Notes: a model not told the origin generated them from the letters alone. A stretch of DNA of 14,108 nucleotides from an uncultured Victivallales bacterium (GCA_903834675.1 CAILKC010000848.1:1-14108), one strand, 5' to 3'. Shown: positions 1-8,149, counted from the first letter of the stretch. Numbers and translations: made by a program.

Positions 1-115
1 AGACGCAACCCCGTTGGGGTAGGAGGTCATGACCCAATATGACCCAGGGTAGCGGCACCATCGCCGCAACCCTGGGCTCTGAGCCACAGCCCCGTTGGGG
101 CAGGGAAATGCACCT
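1..115. repeat. REP-like palindromic intergenic repeat
   Basis: An 11-base palindromic motif, ccccgttgggg, occurs at 9-19 and again at 90-100, each followed by YAGG. Between the two copies is a long imperfect hairpin: 43-50 (cccagggt) pairs with 69-76, position 51 is mismatched with 68, 52-56 (gcggc) pairs with 63-67, and the loop is 57-62. The repeated flanking motif around a central hairpin is the layout of REP/RAYT-type dispersed repeats, and similar-looking elements are familiar in PVC and Bacteroidetes genomes; that resemblance is from memory, not a search. It lies just downstream of the protease stop, so it may also act as a transcript end. The element may extend past the left window edge. 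Confidence 0.6.
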
Positions 116-162
116 GCGTGTAACCTGAGTAGTCACGAACCATGGATGTGCCGGACGACACA

Positions 163-2436
163 CTAGCGCTCGAGGGTAACGGCAAGCGCCTCCACCACGG
201 CCGCCATCTCGGCGTTGGTCAGCAGATGGGCGGGATCATCAAGGCCGCGCGGGATGAGGTCCAGTTCGTAGCCCTTGTCCATGACCGGCTTCTCGGCCAC
301 CGCCCCCGGACCGGACCACAGGGGGACTTCAAAGGCGGCGAACAACAGGCTCAACCCCTCGTGCAGGGAGACCGGCCGGTCAGGCTCAAACCGGTCCGCG
401 GCCACGAGCTTGAACAGCCCCCGGTCACGGGCATAGCGGGCATAGGGCACGGCCCAGTGGCCAGGGGCGATGTCCTGAAAGCCCGAGGCTGCCTCGGCGG
501 CCGACGCGGGCAAGAGCACCTGGCGCTGGGGATTGCTGCGAGACAGCAGGTGATTCCGCGCATCCAGCGCCGTGCGTAGCGCCCTGGCGCGGGTCACGGG
601 CGCCTCGGGGTCGAAGTGGCTGTCGGGATAGGCCCGCAGCAGACCCTTGGACGCCAGCGCCGCGATGGCTTCCTCAAAACGGTGGTTGGCGATATCGGTG
701 AAGGTGATGCTCAGAGCTCCCACGCGGTAGGTCCCGCGATGCTCCCGCTCGCCGGCCAGCACCTGGATGGCGCCCAGCACCCGCACGATGGCGTCGGCAT
801 TGCGTTCGAAGCTGGCCGCCGTATCGCTGTACTGGATGACCAGCTCGTGGTCGCCGTGCAGGATGACGGCCTCCACCCGCCGCCGCAAGTCCTTCAGGTC
901 AACCCCGTTCTGCTCGGTCACAAGCAGCCATCCCGGCAGGCCATCCACCAGCAGATCCTCCTGTTTGCGCACGACGCGCTCCAAGGAGGCACCGTTGACG
1001 GTTTCGCGCAGCCGGGCCGCCGGTGCGGACTGCTGTTTCGTGGCAGGGATGCGGCGGTAGGCGACCTCCAGGGTGCCATCGTAGTTGCCCTGTTGCCAGG
1101 CCGTCAGCAGGTTGTCCTGGCCGTCCGAACCCGGGTTGAGCCGTCCCCCCCAACCTTCCGGCAGCGCCATCCTGACGCCTGGATCGCGGATGACAAAGTC
1201 GCGCTGCGGGGATGGCGGCAAGGCCTCGGCAGGCTCCAGAAAACGGCAGCCGGCCAAGGCTTGCTCCAAGGCGGACTGCTGGCGCTCGCGGCCGCTGTCG
1301 CCGAGGCGGTAGAGGACGCGCACCACGGTATTGCCGAAGAACACCTGCATCAGCGTATCCTGCTCGCGCCCCGCGGTGACGGTGATACGCCAGGCCTCGG
1401 CGCCGACGAAGGTTGTGCTTTCCTGGGCAACCTTGTCATCGGCTTCCTGGCCCCGGTCAAGGTCCTCCTGCAACCGCGCCTTGAAGGCGGCATCGATGGG
1501 GAACGGGCGGCGGTCGAACTGGAAGCCGATGCTGACGGGGTCGAGCACGGCTTCCTGGCCGATGACCAGCTCGTCTTCGCCGATGGCCTCGAACCGCCAC
1601 CCCTGGGGCAGGCGCAGTTCCAGGCGCGGGTAGATCTCGGTGCGGTAGACACGCTCGTCGTTGGCACGCGCAAAAGCCGCCAGTTCGGCCGTCAACCGCG
1701 CCTCGGCCACCGCATCCACCGTGGGCGGGTCCCCGAGATGAGCGGCCAGCCACGGACGAGCCGCCCGGATATCCAGGATGTAGCCCACATTCTCGGCAAA
1801 ACTGCGGAGGAACACCGGGACCCCAATCAGGCGTTTCCTAGCGTCCAGGACCGTCCCCCCAGAGCTGCCCAGATCGAGGTCTGTATCGGTCTTGAAACAC
1901 GGGTGTTCGTTGAGCCGGTCAAAACCGCTGATCTGGCCGCGGGACACGGTCAGCGTTTCACCCCCGCTTGCCGGGTAACCGAGCACCTGAATCTCCTGGC
2001 CCTGCTTCGGCGAAATGCTGGCATTCCAGTCGAGATACTTCAACTCGGGCAACTCACGGCCCAGCGCGTCCCTGGGGTTCAAGCGCAACACGGCCAAATC
2101 CAGGGACCGATCAAAGGCGGCAAGACGGGCCGTAAAGCGCCGCGCTGGGCGCTGGCGCAGATCGAAGGTGATGGCGATCTCGAAGGCTTCGAAGGCCACC
2201 TGTTCGTCGGGGTCGAAGACGACGTGGTAGTTCGTCAGAACGTGGCCGGTCGGACTGATCAGCGTCCCAGAACCGAACGACGTGGGCAGGATCTGATCGG
2301 TGCGGGTCCGTTTATAGCAGATGACCTGCACGCTCGGGAACATGCGGCCGACCTCTTCCGCCGCCCCAGTCCGCAGCCCCGCCAACCCCGCGACCAGTCC
2401 AAGACCGATTGCCAGCCGCCCCCACCGATACCGCAT
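163..2436 (-). CDS. Exported trypsin-like serine protease with C-terminal SLH modules
   Basis: Probable envelope-associated serine endopeptidase of 757 residues. Residues 1-26 form a signal peptide (MRYRWGR, hydrophobic core, RTGAA before the mature end). The S1 fold follows with a full catalytic triad: His71 in TNYHVV, Asp113 in SLDLAVL and Ser192 in GSSGGT. The middle holds two similar domains of about 130 residues (roughly 270-401 and 419-561), opening with LRLPQGW and MALPEGW; their function is unknown to me. The C-terminus has two SLH-like modules (starting FTDIANHRF near 579 and FQDIAPGHW near 653) and a degenerate third (about 725-757), which suggests binding to the cell surface. There is no PDZ domain, so it is not a standard DegP/HtrA. 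The start at 2436 is preferred over one 24 codons upstream because AGGAG lies 7 bases before it and it places the signal peptide at the N-terminus. Confidence 0.85.
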   Translation of the reverse strand: MRYRWGRLAIGLGLVAGLAGLRTGAAEEVGRMFPSVQVICYKRTRTDQILPTSFGSGTLISPTGHVLTNYHVVFDPDEQVAFEAFEIAITFDLRQRPARRFTARLAAFDRSLDLAVLRLNPRDALGRELPELKYLDWNASISPKQGQEIQVLGYPASGGETLTVSRGQISGFDRLNEHPCFKTDTDLDLGSSGGTVLDARKRLIGVPVFLRSFAENVGYILDIRAARPWLAAHLGDPPTVDAVAEARLTAELAAFARANDERVYRTEIYPRLELRLPQGWRFEAIGEDELVIGQEAVLDPVSIGFQFDRRPFPIDAAFKARLQEDLDRGQEADDKVAQESTTFVGAEAWRITVTAGREQDTLMQVFFGNTVVRVLYRLGDSGRERQQSALEQALAGCRFLEPAEALPPSPQRDFVIRDPGVRMALPEGWGGRLNPGSDGQDNLLTAWQQGNYDGTLEVAYRRIPATKQQSAPAARLRETVNGASLERVVRKQEDLLVDGLPGWLLVTEQNGVDLKDLRRRVEAVILHGDHELVIQYSDTAASFERNADAIVRVLGAIQVLAGEREHRGTYRVGALSITFTDIANHRFEEAIAALASKGLLRAYPDSHFDPEAPVTRARALRTALDARNHLLSRSNPQRQVLLPASAAEAASGFQDIAPGHWAVPYARYARDRGLFKLVAADRFEPDRPVSLHEGLSLLFAAFEVPLWSGPGAVAEKPVMDKGYELDLIPRGLDDPAHLLTNAEMAAVVEALAVTLER

Positions 2437-2761
2437 TCCCGTCTCCTGCTGCAAGACGCACGCGCCGGGCGTATGACTCTCAGCACAGCGTGCCACGTTG
2501 CGCCGCATAGGGTAGCCCCTCTGCCCGGGAAGTCGAGGCCCAGCCTGGCGTCAGTCAGGGAGGCAAGCGGGGTCAGGGCAGACGCCTGCCAGATTCAGCG
2601 GGGGCTCTTTCCTGAAACAGCCGCGGCCGCTCCCCGGGGGGCACTTGCAGGCAACCGTGGCCTGTGTATGTTTATCGGCTGCTTATGCTTAGTGGTATGG
2701 CAGCAGACGCGGCGGACCCGTGGGCTCGCCGGGTCGAACAGCAAGGGGCGCGCGAACGACG
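2437..2761. other. Divergent intergenic region, protease / prepilin-like gene
   Basis: 325 bases between two divergent genes. It must hold both promoters. The only candidate I can point to is TTGCAG (2645-2650), 16 bases, TATGTT (2667-2672) on the + strand, 90 bases before the prepilin-like start; the match to sigma-70 consensus is modest (3/6 and 4/6). No RNA gene, long palindrome or extra ORF with recognisable content was seen. Confidence 0.4.
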
Positions 2762-3409
2762 ATGCACAACAGGCGCAGTTTCACCTTGATTGAGTTGCTG
2801 GTTGTGATTGCCATCATTGCCATCTTGGCGGCCATGCTGCTGCCGGCTCTGGCCAAGGCGCGGGAAAAAGCGCGCGAGGCCTCCTGCAAGGGCAACATCA
2901 AGCAACTTGCTCTGGCCGGGCAACTCTATGCCGACGACAACAAGGAAACCCTGCAGCGCTACTGCTACTGGGAAGATCCGGCGCTGTGGGACACGGCCAA
3001 CGGCAAGAGCTCCGGCCTTTACGGCATCCGCCAGTACCTCGGGGGCGACTTCAGCGCCGGCATCTGTCCCAGCGTCGGCAGCATCCGCTACGGCCAGACC
3101 AACACCACGACTCCCTGCGGCGGCATTGGCTGGAGCTACAACGCCACCCAGGCCAGGCCGACGCTCGGCAAGTTCAGCGATCCCACCGGGACCATCTGGA
3201 TCGGCGATACCGGCAACGCTACCACGAACGGCACCACTTGGTTCGGTTACTACAACACCGTCGTCACCTGGGCCTACGGCCGGCACAGCGCGCGTTCAAA
3301 CCTCGGCTACATCGACGGCCACGTCGACAGCCTTCCCTATGGGTACCTCGTCTCCGCGCCCGCCATCGCCAACTCTTTCCGTGGCTACCTCTGCCCGAAC
3401 GGCTACTGA
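2762..3409 (+). CDS. Prepilin-type N-terminal / H-X9-DG domain protein
   Basis: Secreted pseudopilin-like protein of 215 residues. The N-terminus has a short basic leader (MHNRRS) followed by [20 protein letters not shown], the class III signal of type IV pilins and type II secretion pseudopilins, with the conserved Glu at position 5 after the expected cleavage before Phe7. An amphipathic stretch [19 protein letters not shown] follows (about 31-49), then a Gly/Asn/Tyr-rich body. Near the C-terminus is His175 followed by nine residues and Asp185-Gly186, the H-X9-DG motif that often ends such proteins in Planctomycetes, Lentisphaerae and Verrucomicrobia. Paralogues of this type are usually numerous and their role is not established. 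The ATG at 2762 is chosen because it gives a short leader; a GTG at 2720 would add 14 residues. The ribosome binding site is weak (aagggg at 2743-2748). Confidence 0.85.
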   Translation: MHNRRSFTLIELLVVIAIIAILAAMLLPALAKAREKAREASCKGNIKQLALAGQLYADDNKETLQRYCYWEDPALWDTANGKSSGLYGIRQYLGGDFSAGICPSVGSIRYGQTNTTTPCGGIGWSYNATQARPTLGKFSDPTGTIWIGDTGNATTNGTTWFGYYNTVVTWAYGRHSARSNLGYIDGHVDSLPYGYLVSAPAIANSFRGYLCPNGY

Positions 3410-3506
3410 GTCGCCCCGGGCACCCTCGTCGCCTGGCGCCTCGGCGTTCGGCGGCTATCGTAGGGCTGACGCGGCCGTGCGTTTATGCCGGCGGCGCGGG
3501 GGCTTC

Positions 3507-4694
3507 ATGGACTCATCACCTGCTGAGGGTTCGCGTGCCATCGGTCGCATTGACCAGGTGGCCACGATGGCGGCGCTGGCGTTGGTTGTGGTGGGCTGCT
3601 TCGTGGTCTTGCGGCCCTTCATCTCGGCCCTGCTCTGGGCCGGCATTGTGTGTTACTGCACCTGGCCTCTGTACGCCTGGCTTACTCGCCTTCTGCGTGG
3701 GCGTTGCCAGCTCGCGGCCGGGATCATGGTGGTGATCACGGCTCTGGTCTTGGTGGTGCCATTTGCCCTGGTGGGTGGCAAGCTTGCCGGCAGCCGCTCT
3801 CAGATTATGCCCATCATCAGCGAGGTGCTGCAGACCGGACTGCCGCCGCCGCCACTCTGGCTCCAGCAGGTGCCCGTGGTCGGGGGCATGCTCTGCGAGC
3901 GTTGGGCGGCGTTGGCCGCGAACCCGGAGCAGACGGCGGTGTACCTCAAGGAGATGTTCGCTGGCTCCCAGAGTTGGCTGCTGCGGCGCGGGCTTGACGT
4001 GACCCAGGGCGTGCTCCAGCTCAGCCTGAGCGTGCTGATTTCATTCTTCTTCTACCGTGATGGCGAGACCGTGGTGCGGAAGGTCTCGGAAAGCGCGCGA
4101 CGGCTGGCGGGGGATCAGACGCAGCGCCTGATCGTGTTGGTGGGCCGGACGATCCGCGGCGTCGTGTACGGGGTGTTGGGCACCGCGCTGGCGCAAGGGA
4201 TCATGGCGGGGATCGGCTTCCAGATCGCTGGGGTGCCCTCGGCGCTGCTGCTGGGGCTGTTGGTGTTCTTTCTGTCGGTCGTGCCTTTTGGTCCGCCCCT
4301 GGTGTGGGTGTCGGCGACGCTGTGGCTCTATTTCCACGCTGGCGTAGGGTGGGCCGTCTTCATGGCGGTGTGGGGTCTACTGCCCATCAGCGGCATTGAC
4401 AACCTGCTGCGGCCCTACCTGATCAGCCGGGGAACGCAACAGCCCTTCGTCCTGATGCTCCTGGGTGTGCTGGGCGGGGTGCTCGCCTTCGGTTTCATCG
4501 GCTTCTTCATCGGCCCCACGCTGCTGGCGGTGGGCTACAGTCTGGTCGGCGACTGGAGCGGGAGTTCGCGGGAGCCGCGCCAGGACCGCGGTGGCGGGGA
4601 GGTCTCGGGAGGTGCCACCGACGTACTGATTGCAGACGGCCTGGCCATGGCGGACGCAGAGCACCCCCCGCGGCCGGGCACGCCCCCCGCCTGA
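3507..4694 (+). CDS. AI-2E family (YdiK-like) inner-membrane transporter
   Basis: Integral membrane protein of 395 residues in the AI-2E transporter family (PF01594). It follows the E. coli YdiK pattern: a paired N-terminal membrane segment (about 19-57), a second (70-90), a soluble region (about 95-165), then hydrophobic segments at about 167-183, 215-240 and 245-290. The conserved tail DNLLRPYLISRG (298-309) is followed by a final membrane block ending GFFIGPTLLAVGYSL. Family members export small molecules or ions, but the substrate here cannot be told from sequence. The last 45 residues are polar, Gly/Pro-rich and not part of the family core. It starts 97 bases after the prepilin-like gene on the same strand; the ATG at 3507 has only a weak G-rich site upstream. 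It ends 18 bases before the convergent glycosidase stop. Confidence 0.88.
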   Translation: MDSSPAEGSRAIGRIDQVATMAALALVVVGCFVVLRPFISALLWAGIVCYCTWPLYAWLTRLLRGRCQLAAGIMVVITALVLVVPFALVGGKLAGSRSQIMPIISEVLQTGLPPPPLWLQQVPVVGGMLCERWAALAANPEQTAVYLKEMFAGSQSWLLRRGLDVTQGVLQLSLSVLISFFFYRDGETVVRKVSESARRLAGDQTQRLIVLVGRTIRGVVYGVLGTALAQGIMAGIGFQIAGVPSALLLGLLVFFLSVVPFGPPLVWVSATLWLYFHAGVGWAVFMAVWGLLPISGIDNLLRPYLISRGTQQPFVLMLLGVLGGVLAFGFIGFFIGPTLLAVGYSLVGDWSGSSREPRQDRGGGEVSGGATDVLIADGLAMADAEHPPRPGTPPA

Positions 4695-4712
4695 AGCCCA
4701 CCGACCCGCCCT

Positions 4713-7217
4713 TCACCCACCCGCGCCAAGGCGGCCCGTCGTGCCTCGCACCAGCCGAACCGGCCCCAACAGCCCCGATGGCAGTTGTCGACCGTAGTAG
4801 GCGTTGGCGGCAGAATTGGTGACGCGCACCTCGATGGCGTTGGCGCCGCTACGAAGGGCCTCGCCGACAGGGAGCACGTAGGGCGCCCAGGCTCTGACCC
4901 CGAGCGCGACGCCGTTGAGGCGCACCTCGGCGATGTCGCCGACCTGCCCCAGATCCAGGAAGCGCGCCGTCTCGGCCTGCTCGGCAGTCAGGGCCAACTC
5001 CGTCCGGAACACGAGCGTGCCGGTAAAGCGCTCGAAGCCGCTCGCCTGGGCCCAGTCGCCTGGGGCGGGCACCGCCAGGGGCTTGCCCTCGCAGTCCGCG
5101 GCTTCCCAGGCCGCGGACACCTCAAGCACGGTATCACCAGGCGCCGCGACGGCAGCCGGGCAGGCACAGGCTCGCAGGACCGAGGCGCCGACCGCGGTCC
5201 CGGAGCGGCTCGCCAGGACCAGGCCCTGGCGCCGTTCCAGGCGCACCTGGACGCGGGCCCCTGCCGCGTCCAGCTCCACCGACAGGGGCCAGTCCCGGCC
5301 GGTCATGGGGTCCCAGCCCGCCACCCGGCCGACGGCGGGCCAAGCGAGCGTGCCGCGGATCTCGTGTTCCCCTTCGTTGACGAGGAGGCAGAGCGTGACC
5401 TCGGCCCGGCGACACAGGCGCACGCGCAGGTCCGGCGAACCCTCCCAGCGCAAGCGCGGCGCGGGGCGCTGTTGCAGGAGTGTCGGCAGGCTCGTGGGCG
5501 TCCACTGCGAGATGACGGTCCCACCGGCGGCCGCGAACGCCTCCAGCCGACCTTGCACGGTGGCATCCAGTCTGCCGGGTGGATCGACGACCACGACGTC
5601 GATCCGTACGCCGGCACGGCCCAGGATCAGAGCGCTGCCCTCGCTGGCGGCATCCCGGAGGGTGTCGCTGCTGGCGTAGAGAAAGGGCACCTGAGCTTCA
5701 TAGAGGGCCTTGGCAGCCTGCCAAGGCAGGGCATCGATGTCGCAGAGCACGGCGGCTTCGCACACTTCTTCGGCGTCGGTGAACATCCAGCACAGGCGGC
5801 GGATGTAGTCGGCGATCAGGCCCCAGTGGGGCCACCAGGGGTTATGCAGGCCCAGGTCGGGCTCGCTCTCATAGGCCCGACGGCCGCGGACCGAGTAGAA
5901 GCAGGCGTGCGGAAAGAAGAGGTTCATGCCGCGGACGACGTGCCAGTCCAGCAGCCACTTGACCGCATCCAGGGTGAGGTGCCAGCCGTAGGCGCCGAGC
6001 ACCTCGACGGTGGTGCAGCGCCGGCCGTCCAGCAGCGACATGCTGTGCGCCCCTTTCGGAGCGGTGCTGTGTTCCCCCTCGAGCGCCGTGCGCTCCTTGC
6101 CGCCCATGGCCACCGCGTTGCCGGGGGCGACATACCACCAGACCATGTCCTGCCCCGGCCAGTGAAACAGGCGCTGCGCACTGGACTCGTCGCTGCGGGG
6201 CGGATGGCCGGTCAGCGCGATGCCATGTGCCGTACACCACTCGGCGATAGGGCCGTAGAAGACCCGGCGCTGGCGTTCGAGCAAGGCCCGCTCGTAGGCA
6301 GCCCGCAACGCGGCCGTGCGGGGTCCGCAATTCAGCCAGAGGGCCGGCAGCCAGCGGCGCGCGTCGTCATCCCAGCCTGCCTGCAGGTCATCGAGAAAGC
6401 CATCGGTGTAGGGCTTCGCCGAGGCGCCACCGCGCCGGGGGCCGCGTCCACAGAGGCCGGGTTCGTCGATGAAGATGCCCGTCACGGTCGAGCCGAAATA
6501 GTCGCCAATGGCCTGGAGGTAGCCTTCGTGCGTGTGGCGGATGAAGCTGGCCACCGCGGCGGGGTTGAGGATGTCGGCCGCGGCGGGCGCCAGGGCGTGC
6601 TCATCGTCTTCCTCCGCAAAGACGCCGCGCAGGGTCGCGCCGCTGAGCACGTTCCAGACCGCGAGCAGGACCCAGGCGCCGGCAGGGACCGCGTAACGCA
6701 GCAACTCGCCGTCCGGGGAGTCGAGAAGAGTGAGGCTGGCCGGGTCGATCTGGCCGGGGGCTGTCTCGCGGCCCATGACGCCACACACCAGGCGATCGCA
6801 GAGGTAGCGGCTGGAGTTGGAGCGCCAGTAGCCTGTGGCGGGGCCGTTCAAGCGCTGCTGCAACGGGACGATGACGCGGTTGGCCCAGGCGGGATTCTCC
6901 GCCACCACCTGGCCCTGGGCCGAGCCGGACGGGTAGGAGCCTTCATCGTAGAGTACCACCTTCATCCCGAGCCGGGCCGCCTCCTGGACCACCACCCGGA
7001 TCAGCCGGAAGAACTCGGGCGTGAGGTAACCGACGCGCCGCGACAGGCCAATGCGCGGATGGGGCATGACGCCGCCGCAGCCCTTGGCGTGGAACTCGTG
7101 GAGCTGGCGCAGCAGCTCAGCCTCGTCGAGGTCGTCGTTCCAGAACCACTGGGGCATCATGCCGAACTCGCGGGGTGGGTCGGCGAAGTGTGACTGCAGT
7201 TCAACGAAGGTGTTCAT
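4713..7217 (-). CDS. GH106-like glycoside hydrolase (alpha-L-rhamnosidase type)
   Basis: Protein of 834 residues resembling the large GH106-type glycosidases common in Lentisphaerae, Verrucomicrobia and Bacteroidetes. The N-terminal barrel carries MMPQWFWNDDL (20-30), GCGGVMPHPRIG (46-57) and VVLYDEGSYPSGSAQG (88-102, containing DEGSYPSG 91-98). The motif GIFIDEPG (247-254) places an acidic pair, Asp251-Glu252, where an active-site carboxylate is expected; this assignment is inferred. About 727-820 is a GH2/GH106-style beta-sandwich (FLDLGQVGDIAEVRLNG, NAIEVRVTNSAANA). No signal peptide is visible, so it probably acts in the cytoplasm on imported oligosaccharides. The start is supported by AGGAG 8-9 bases upstream. 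Family placement is fairly confident; rhamnose specificity is not proven, because the family also contains uncharacterised relatives. Confidence 0.8.
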   Translation of the reverse strand: MNTFVELQSHFADPPREFGMMPQWFWNDDLDEAELLRQLHEFHAKGCGGVMPHPRIGLSRRVGYLTPEFFRLIRVVVQEAARLGMKVVLYDEGSYPSGSAQGQVVAENPAWANRVIVPLQQRLNGPATGYWRSNSSRYLCDRLVCGVMGRETAPGQIDPASLTLLDSPDGELLRYAVPAGAWVLLAVWNVLSGATLRGVFAEEDDEHALAPAAADILNPAAVASFIRHTHEGYLQAIGDYFGSTVTGIFIDEPGLCGRGPRRGGASAKPYTDGFLDDLQAGWDDDARRWLPALWLNCGPRTAALRAAYERALLERQRRVFYGPIAEWCTAHGIALTGHPPRSDESSAQRLFHWPGQDMVWWYVAPGNAVAMGGKERTALEGEHSTAPKGAHSMSLLDGRRCTTVEVLGAYGWHLTLDAVKWLLDWHVVRGMNLFFPHACFYSVRGRRAYESEPDLGLHNPWWPHWGLIADYIRRLCWMFTDAEEVCEAAVLCDIDALPWQAAKALYEAQVPFLYASSDTLRDAASEGSALILGRAGVRIDVVVVDPPGRLDATVQGRLEAFAAAGGTVISQWTPTSLPTLLQQRPAPRLRWEGSPDLRVRLCRRAEVTLCLLVNEGEHEIRGTLAWPAVGRVAGWDPMTGRDWPLSVELDAAGARVQVRLERRQGLVLASRSGTAVGASVLRACACPAAVAAPGDTVLEVSAAWEAADCEGKPLAVPAPGDWAQASGFERFTGTLVFRTELALTAEQAETARFLDLGQVGDIAEVRLNGVALGVRAWAPYVLPVGEALRSGANAIEVRVTNSAANAYYGRQLPSGLLGPVRLVRGTTGRLGAGG

Positions 7218-7236
7218 GGTAGCATTCTCCTATGGC

Positions 7237-7263
7237 CCGGCGTAGGCCCAGTGCCTACGCCGG
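7237..7263 (-). promoter_or_regulatory. Leader hairpin just upstream of the glycosidase RBS
   Basis: A perfect 11-base stem, ccggcgtaggc (7237-7247) with gcctacgccgg (7253-7263), and a 5-base loop. In the glycosidase transcript it would end 5 bases before the Shine-Dalgarno (7226-7231), so it could affect translation initiation or protect the 5' end. It may equally be one more member of the adjacent palindromic repeat cluster. Confidence 0.45.
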
Positions 7264-7278
7264 CGCCGTCCTTCGAGA

Positions 7279-7509
7279 GGCGGCGGGCCGCCGCCGCGGT
7301 CTGCTGGAGATGCGGTGGGGGGCCACCGCCGCGCCTGAGGCCAGGCGCCTCTCCAGGGGAATGGAGGTGCGGTGGGCTCCACCGCCGCGCCTGAGGCCAG
7401 GCGCCTCTCCCGGGGAATGGACCGGCCGCGGCTCGCGGCCAGTGCCCGGGCGGCCCCGGGCGCTCCAGTGCCGGTGGAGATGCGGTGGGCTCCACCGCCG
7501 CGCGTGTGG
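7279..7509. repeat. Tandem double-hairpin array
   Basis: After a 6-base-stem hairpin (7279-7295) come repeated units, each made of hairpin A then hairpin B. Unit 1: A 7312-7329 (gcggtgg/ccaccgc, loop gggg), B 7331-7348 (gcgcctg, aggc, caggcgc). Unit 2: A 7369-7385 (same stem, loop gct), B 7387-7404 (identical to B1). Unit 3: A 7424-7440 (ggccgcg, gct, cgcggcc), B 7444-7461 (gcccggg, cggc, cccgggc). Unit 4: A 7482-7498 (gcggtgg, gct, ccaccgc), with no B, because reverse-transcriptase coding sequence continues directly. Units 1 and 2 repeat with a period of 56-57 bases, including the spacer ggggaatgga. Every A and B stem is 7 bases. Unit 3 keeps the fold with different stem sequences. Confidence 0.75.
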
Positions 7510-8129
7510 CGCAGCGCTTCTGCCGTCAGCACGAGTGGTACCTGAAGATGGATGTCGAGAAGTTCTACGATTCGATCCCCCATGACCGGCTGCTGACCCT
7601 CCTGGCGCTGTTGGCGGCGTTGCTCGCCTCGCATCAGGCGACTCCCGGTGCGGGCCTGCCCATCGGCAACCTGACGAGTCAGTACCTGGGCAACCTGTAT
7701 CTCGACCCGTTCGACCACTGGGTGACGGAGGTGAAACGGGCGGCGGGGTATGTGCGCCACATGGATGACATGGTGGTGAGGGGCGACCACGACCCGTTGG
7801 CGTGCGTGGCGCGTGAAGGGCTGGAATGGTTCCGTGACAAGCTGGGCCTGCGCGTGAAGCACGACGGCGAGTTGAACCGCTGCGCCCAGGGACTGCCCTT
7901 TGTCGGCTGGGTGATCTACCCGGACTGCCTGCGGCTCGGAAAAGGGGCAAAGACACGGTTTGGGCGCAAACTCAGGTGCCTGGAGCGCTGGCATCGCAAG
8001 GGCGAGATCGGCGAACGGGAGCTGCAGACTCGGGCAACGGCGCTGTGCGCGGCAGTCACGCCAGGCGATACGGCCGGGCTGCGTGCCGCTGTCGTGGGAA
8101 GGGGTTTAGTGATTCCGGGGTATGCATGA
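7485..8129 (+). pseudogene. N-terminally truncated DGR-type reverse transcriptase
   Basis: 214 residues read from GTG at 7485 contain reverse-transcriptase motifs 3 to 7: YLKMDVEKFYDSI (catalytic Asp23), LPIGNLTSQ (58-66), YVRHMDDMVV (Asp94, Asp95), a GLRVKHDGE segment, and FVGWVIYP. The IGNLTSQ form of motif 4, in place of QGxxxSP, is characteristic of diversity-generating retroelement enzymes and their close relatives. Motifs 1 and 2 and the rest of the usual N-terminus (roughly 100-150 residues) are absent in all frames; hairpin repeats occupy that place. The linker between motifs 3 and 4 also looks about 12 residues short. The GTG lies inside a hairpin stem and has no ribosome binding site. 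All three catalytic Asp remain, yet a working enzyme is unlikely. The C-terminus appears complete. No template repeat, Avd gene or variable target was seen nearby. Confidence 0.7.
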
Positions 8130-8149
8130 GCGGCTCCGGTCCCTGGGCA

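Noticed and set aside
2598..2611. 14-base identity gcgggggctctttc with 8235-8248
   Set aside because: No extension on either side; likely coincidence in GC-rich sequence.
616..2793. 725-codon open frame on the + strand opposite the protease gene
   Set aside because: High GC keeps the antisense frame open; the translation has no recognisable domain, while the minus strand has a signal peptide, catalytic triad and ribosome binding site.
6050..6110. In-frame palindromic insertion in the glycosidase (ERTALEGEHSTAPKGAHS)
   Set aside because: A short hairpin is present, but the peptide resembles the expected family segment in this place, so an inserted element is not needed to explain it.
4785..7193. 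802-codon open frame on the + strand opposite the glycosidase
   Set aside because: Antisense shadow: His/Gly/Arg-rich translation without motifs, whereas the minus strand encodes a clear GH106-like protein with a Shine-Dalgarno.
7218..7484. Retron msr-msd RNA upstream of the RT
   Set aside because: RT motifs are of the DGR type, not retron, and the hairpins are tandem copies rather than a single structure with a1/a2 arms.
7279..7509. CRISPR array
   Set aside because: Units are nearly contiguous 56-57-base hairpin pairs with similar sequence throughout, with no unique spacers of uniform length and no cas genes.
7230..7994. 254-codon minus-strand frame opposite the RT remnant and hairpin array
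   Set aside because: Contains the reverse complement of the hairpin repeats (recurrent ERRLASGAAV-type peptides) and of the RT; no start signal.
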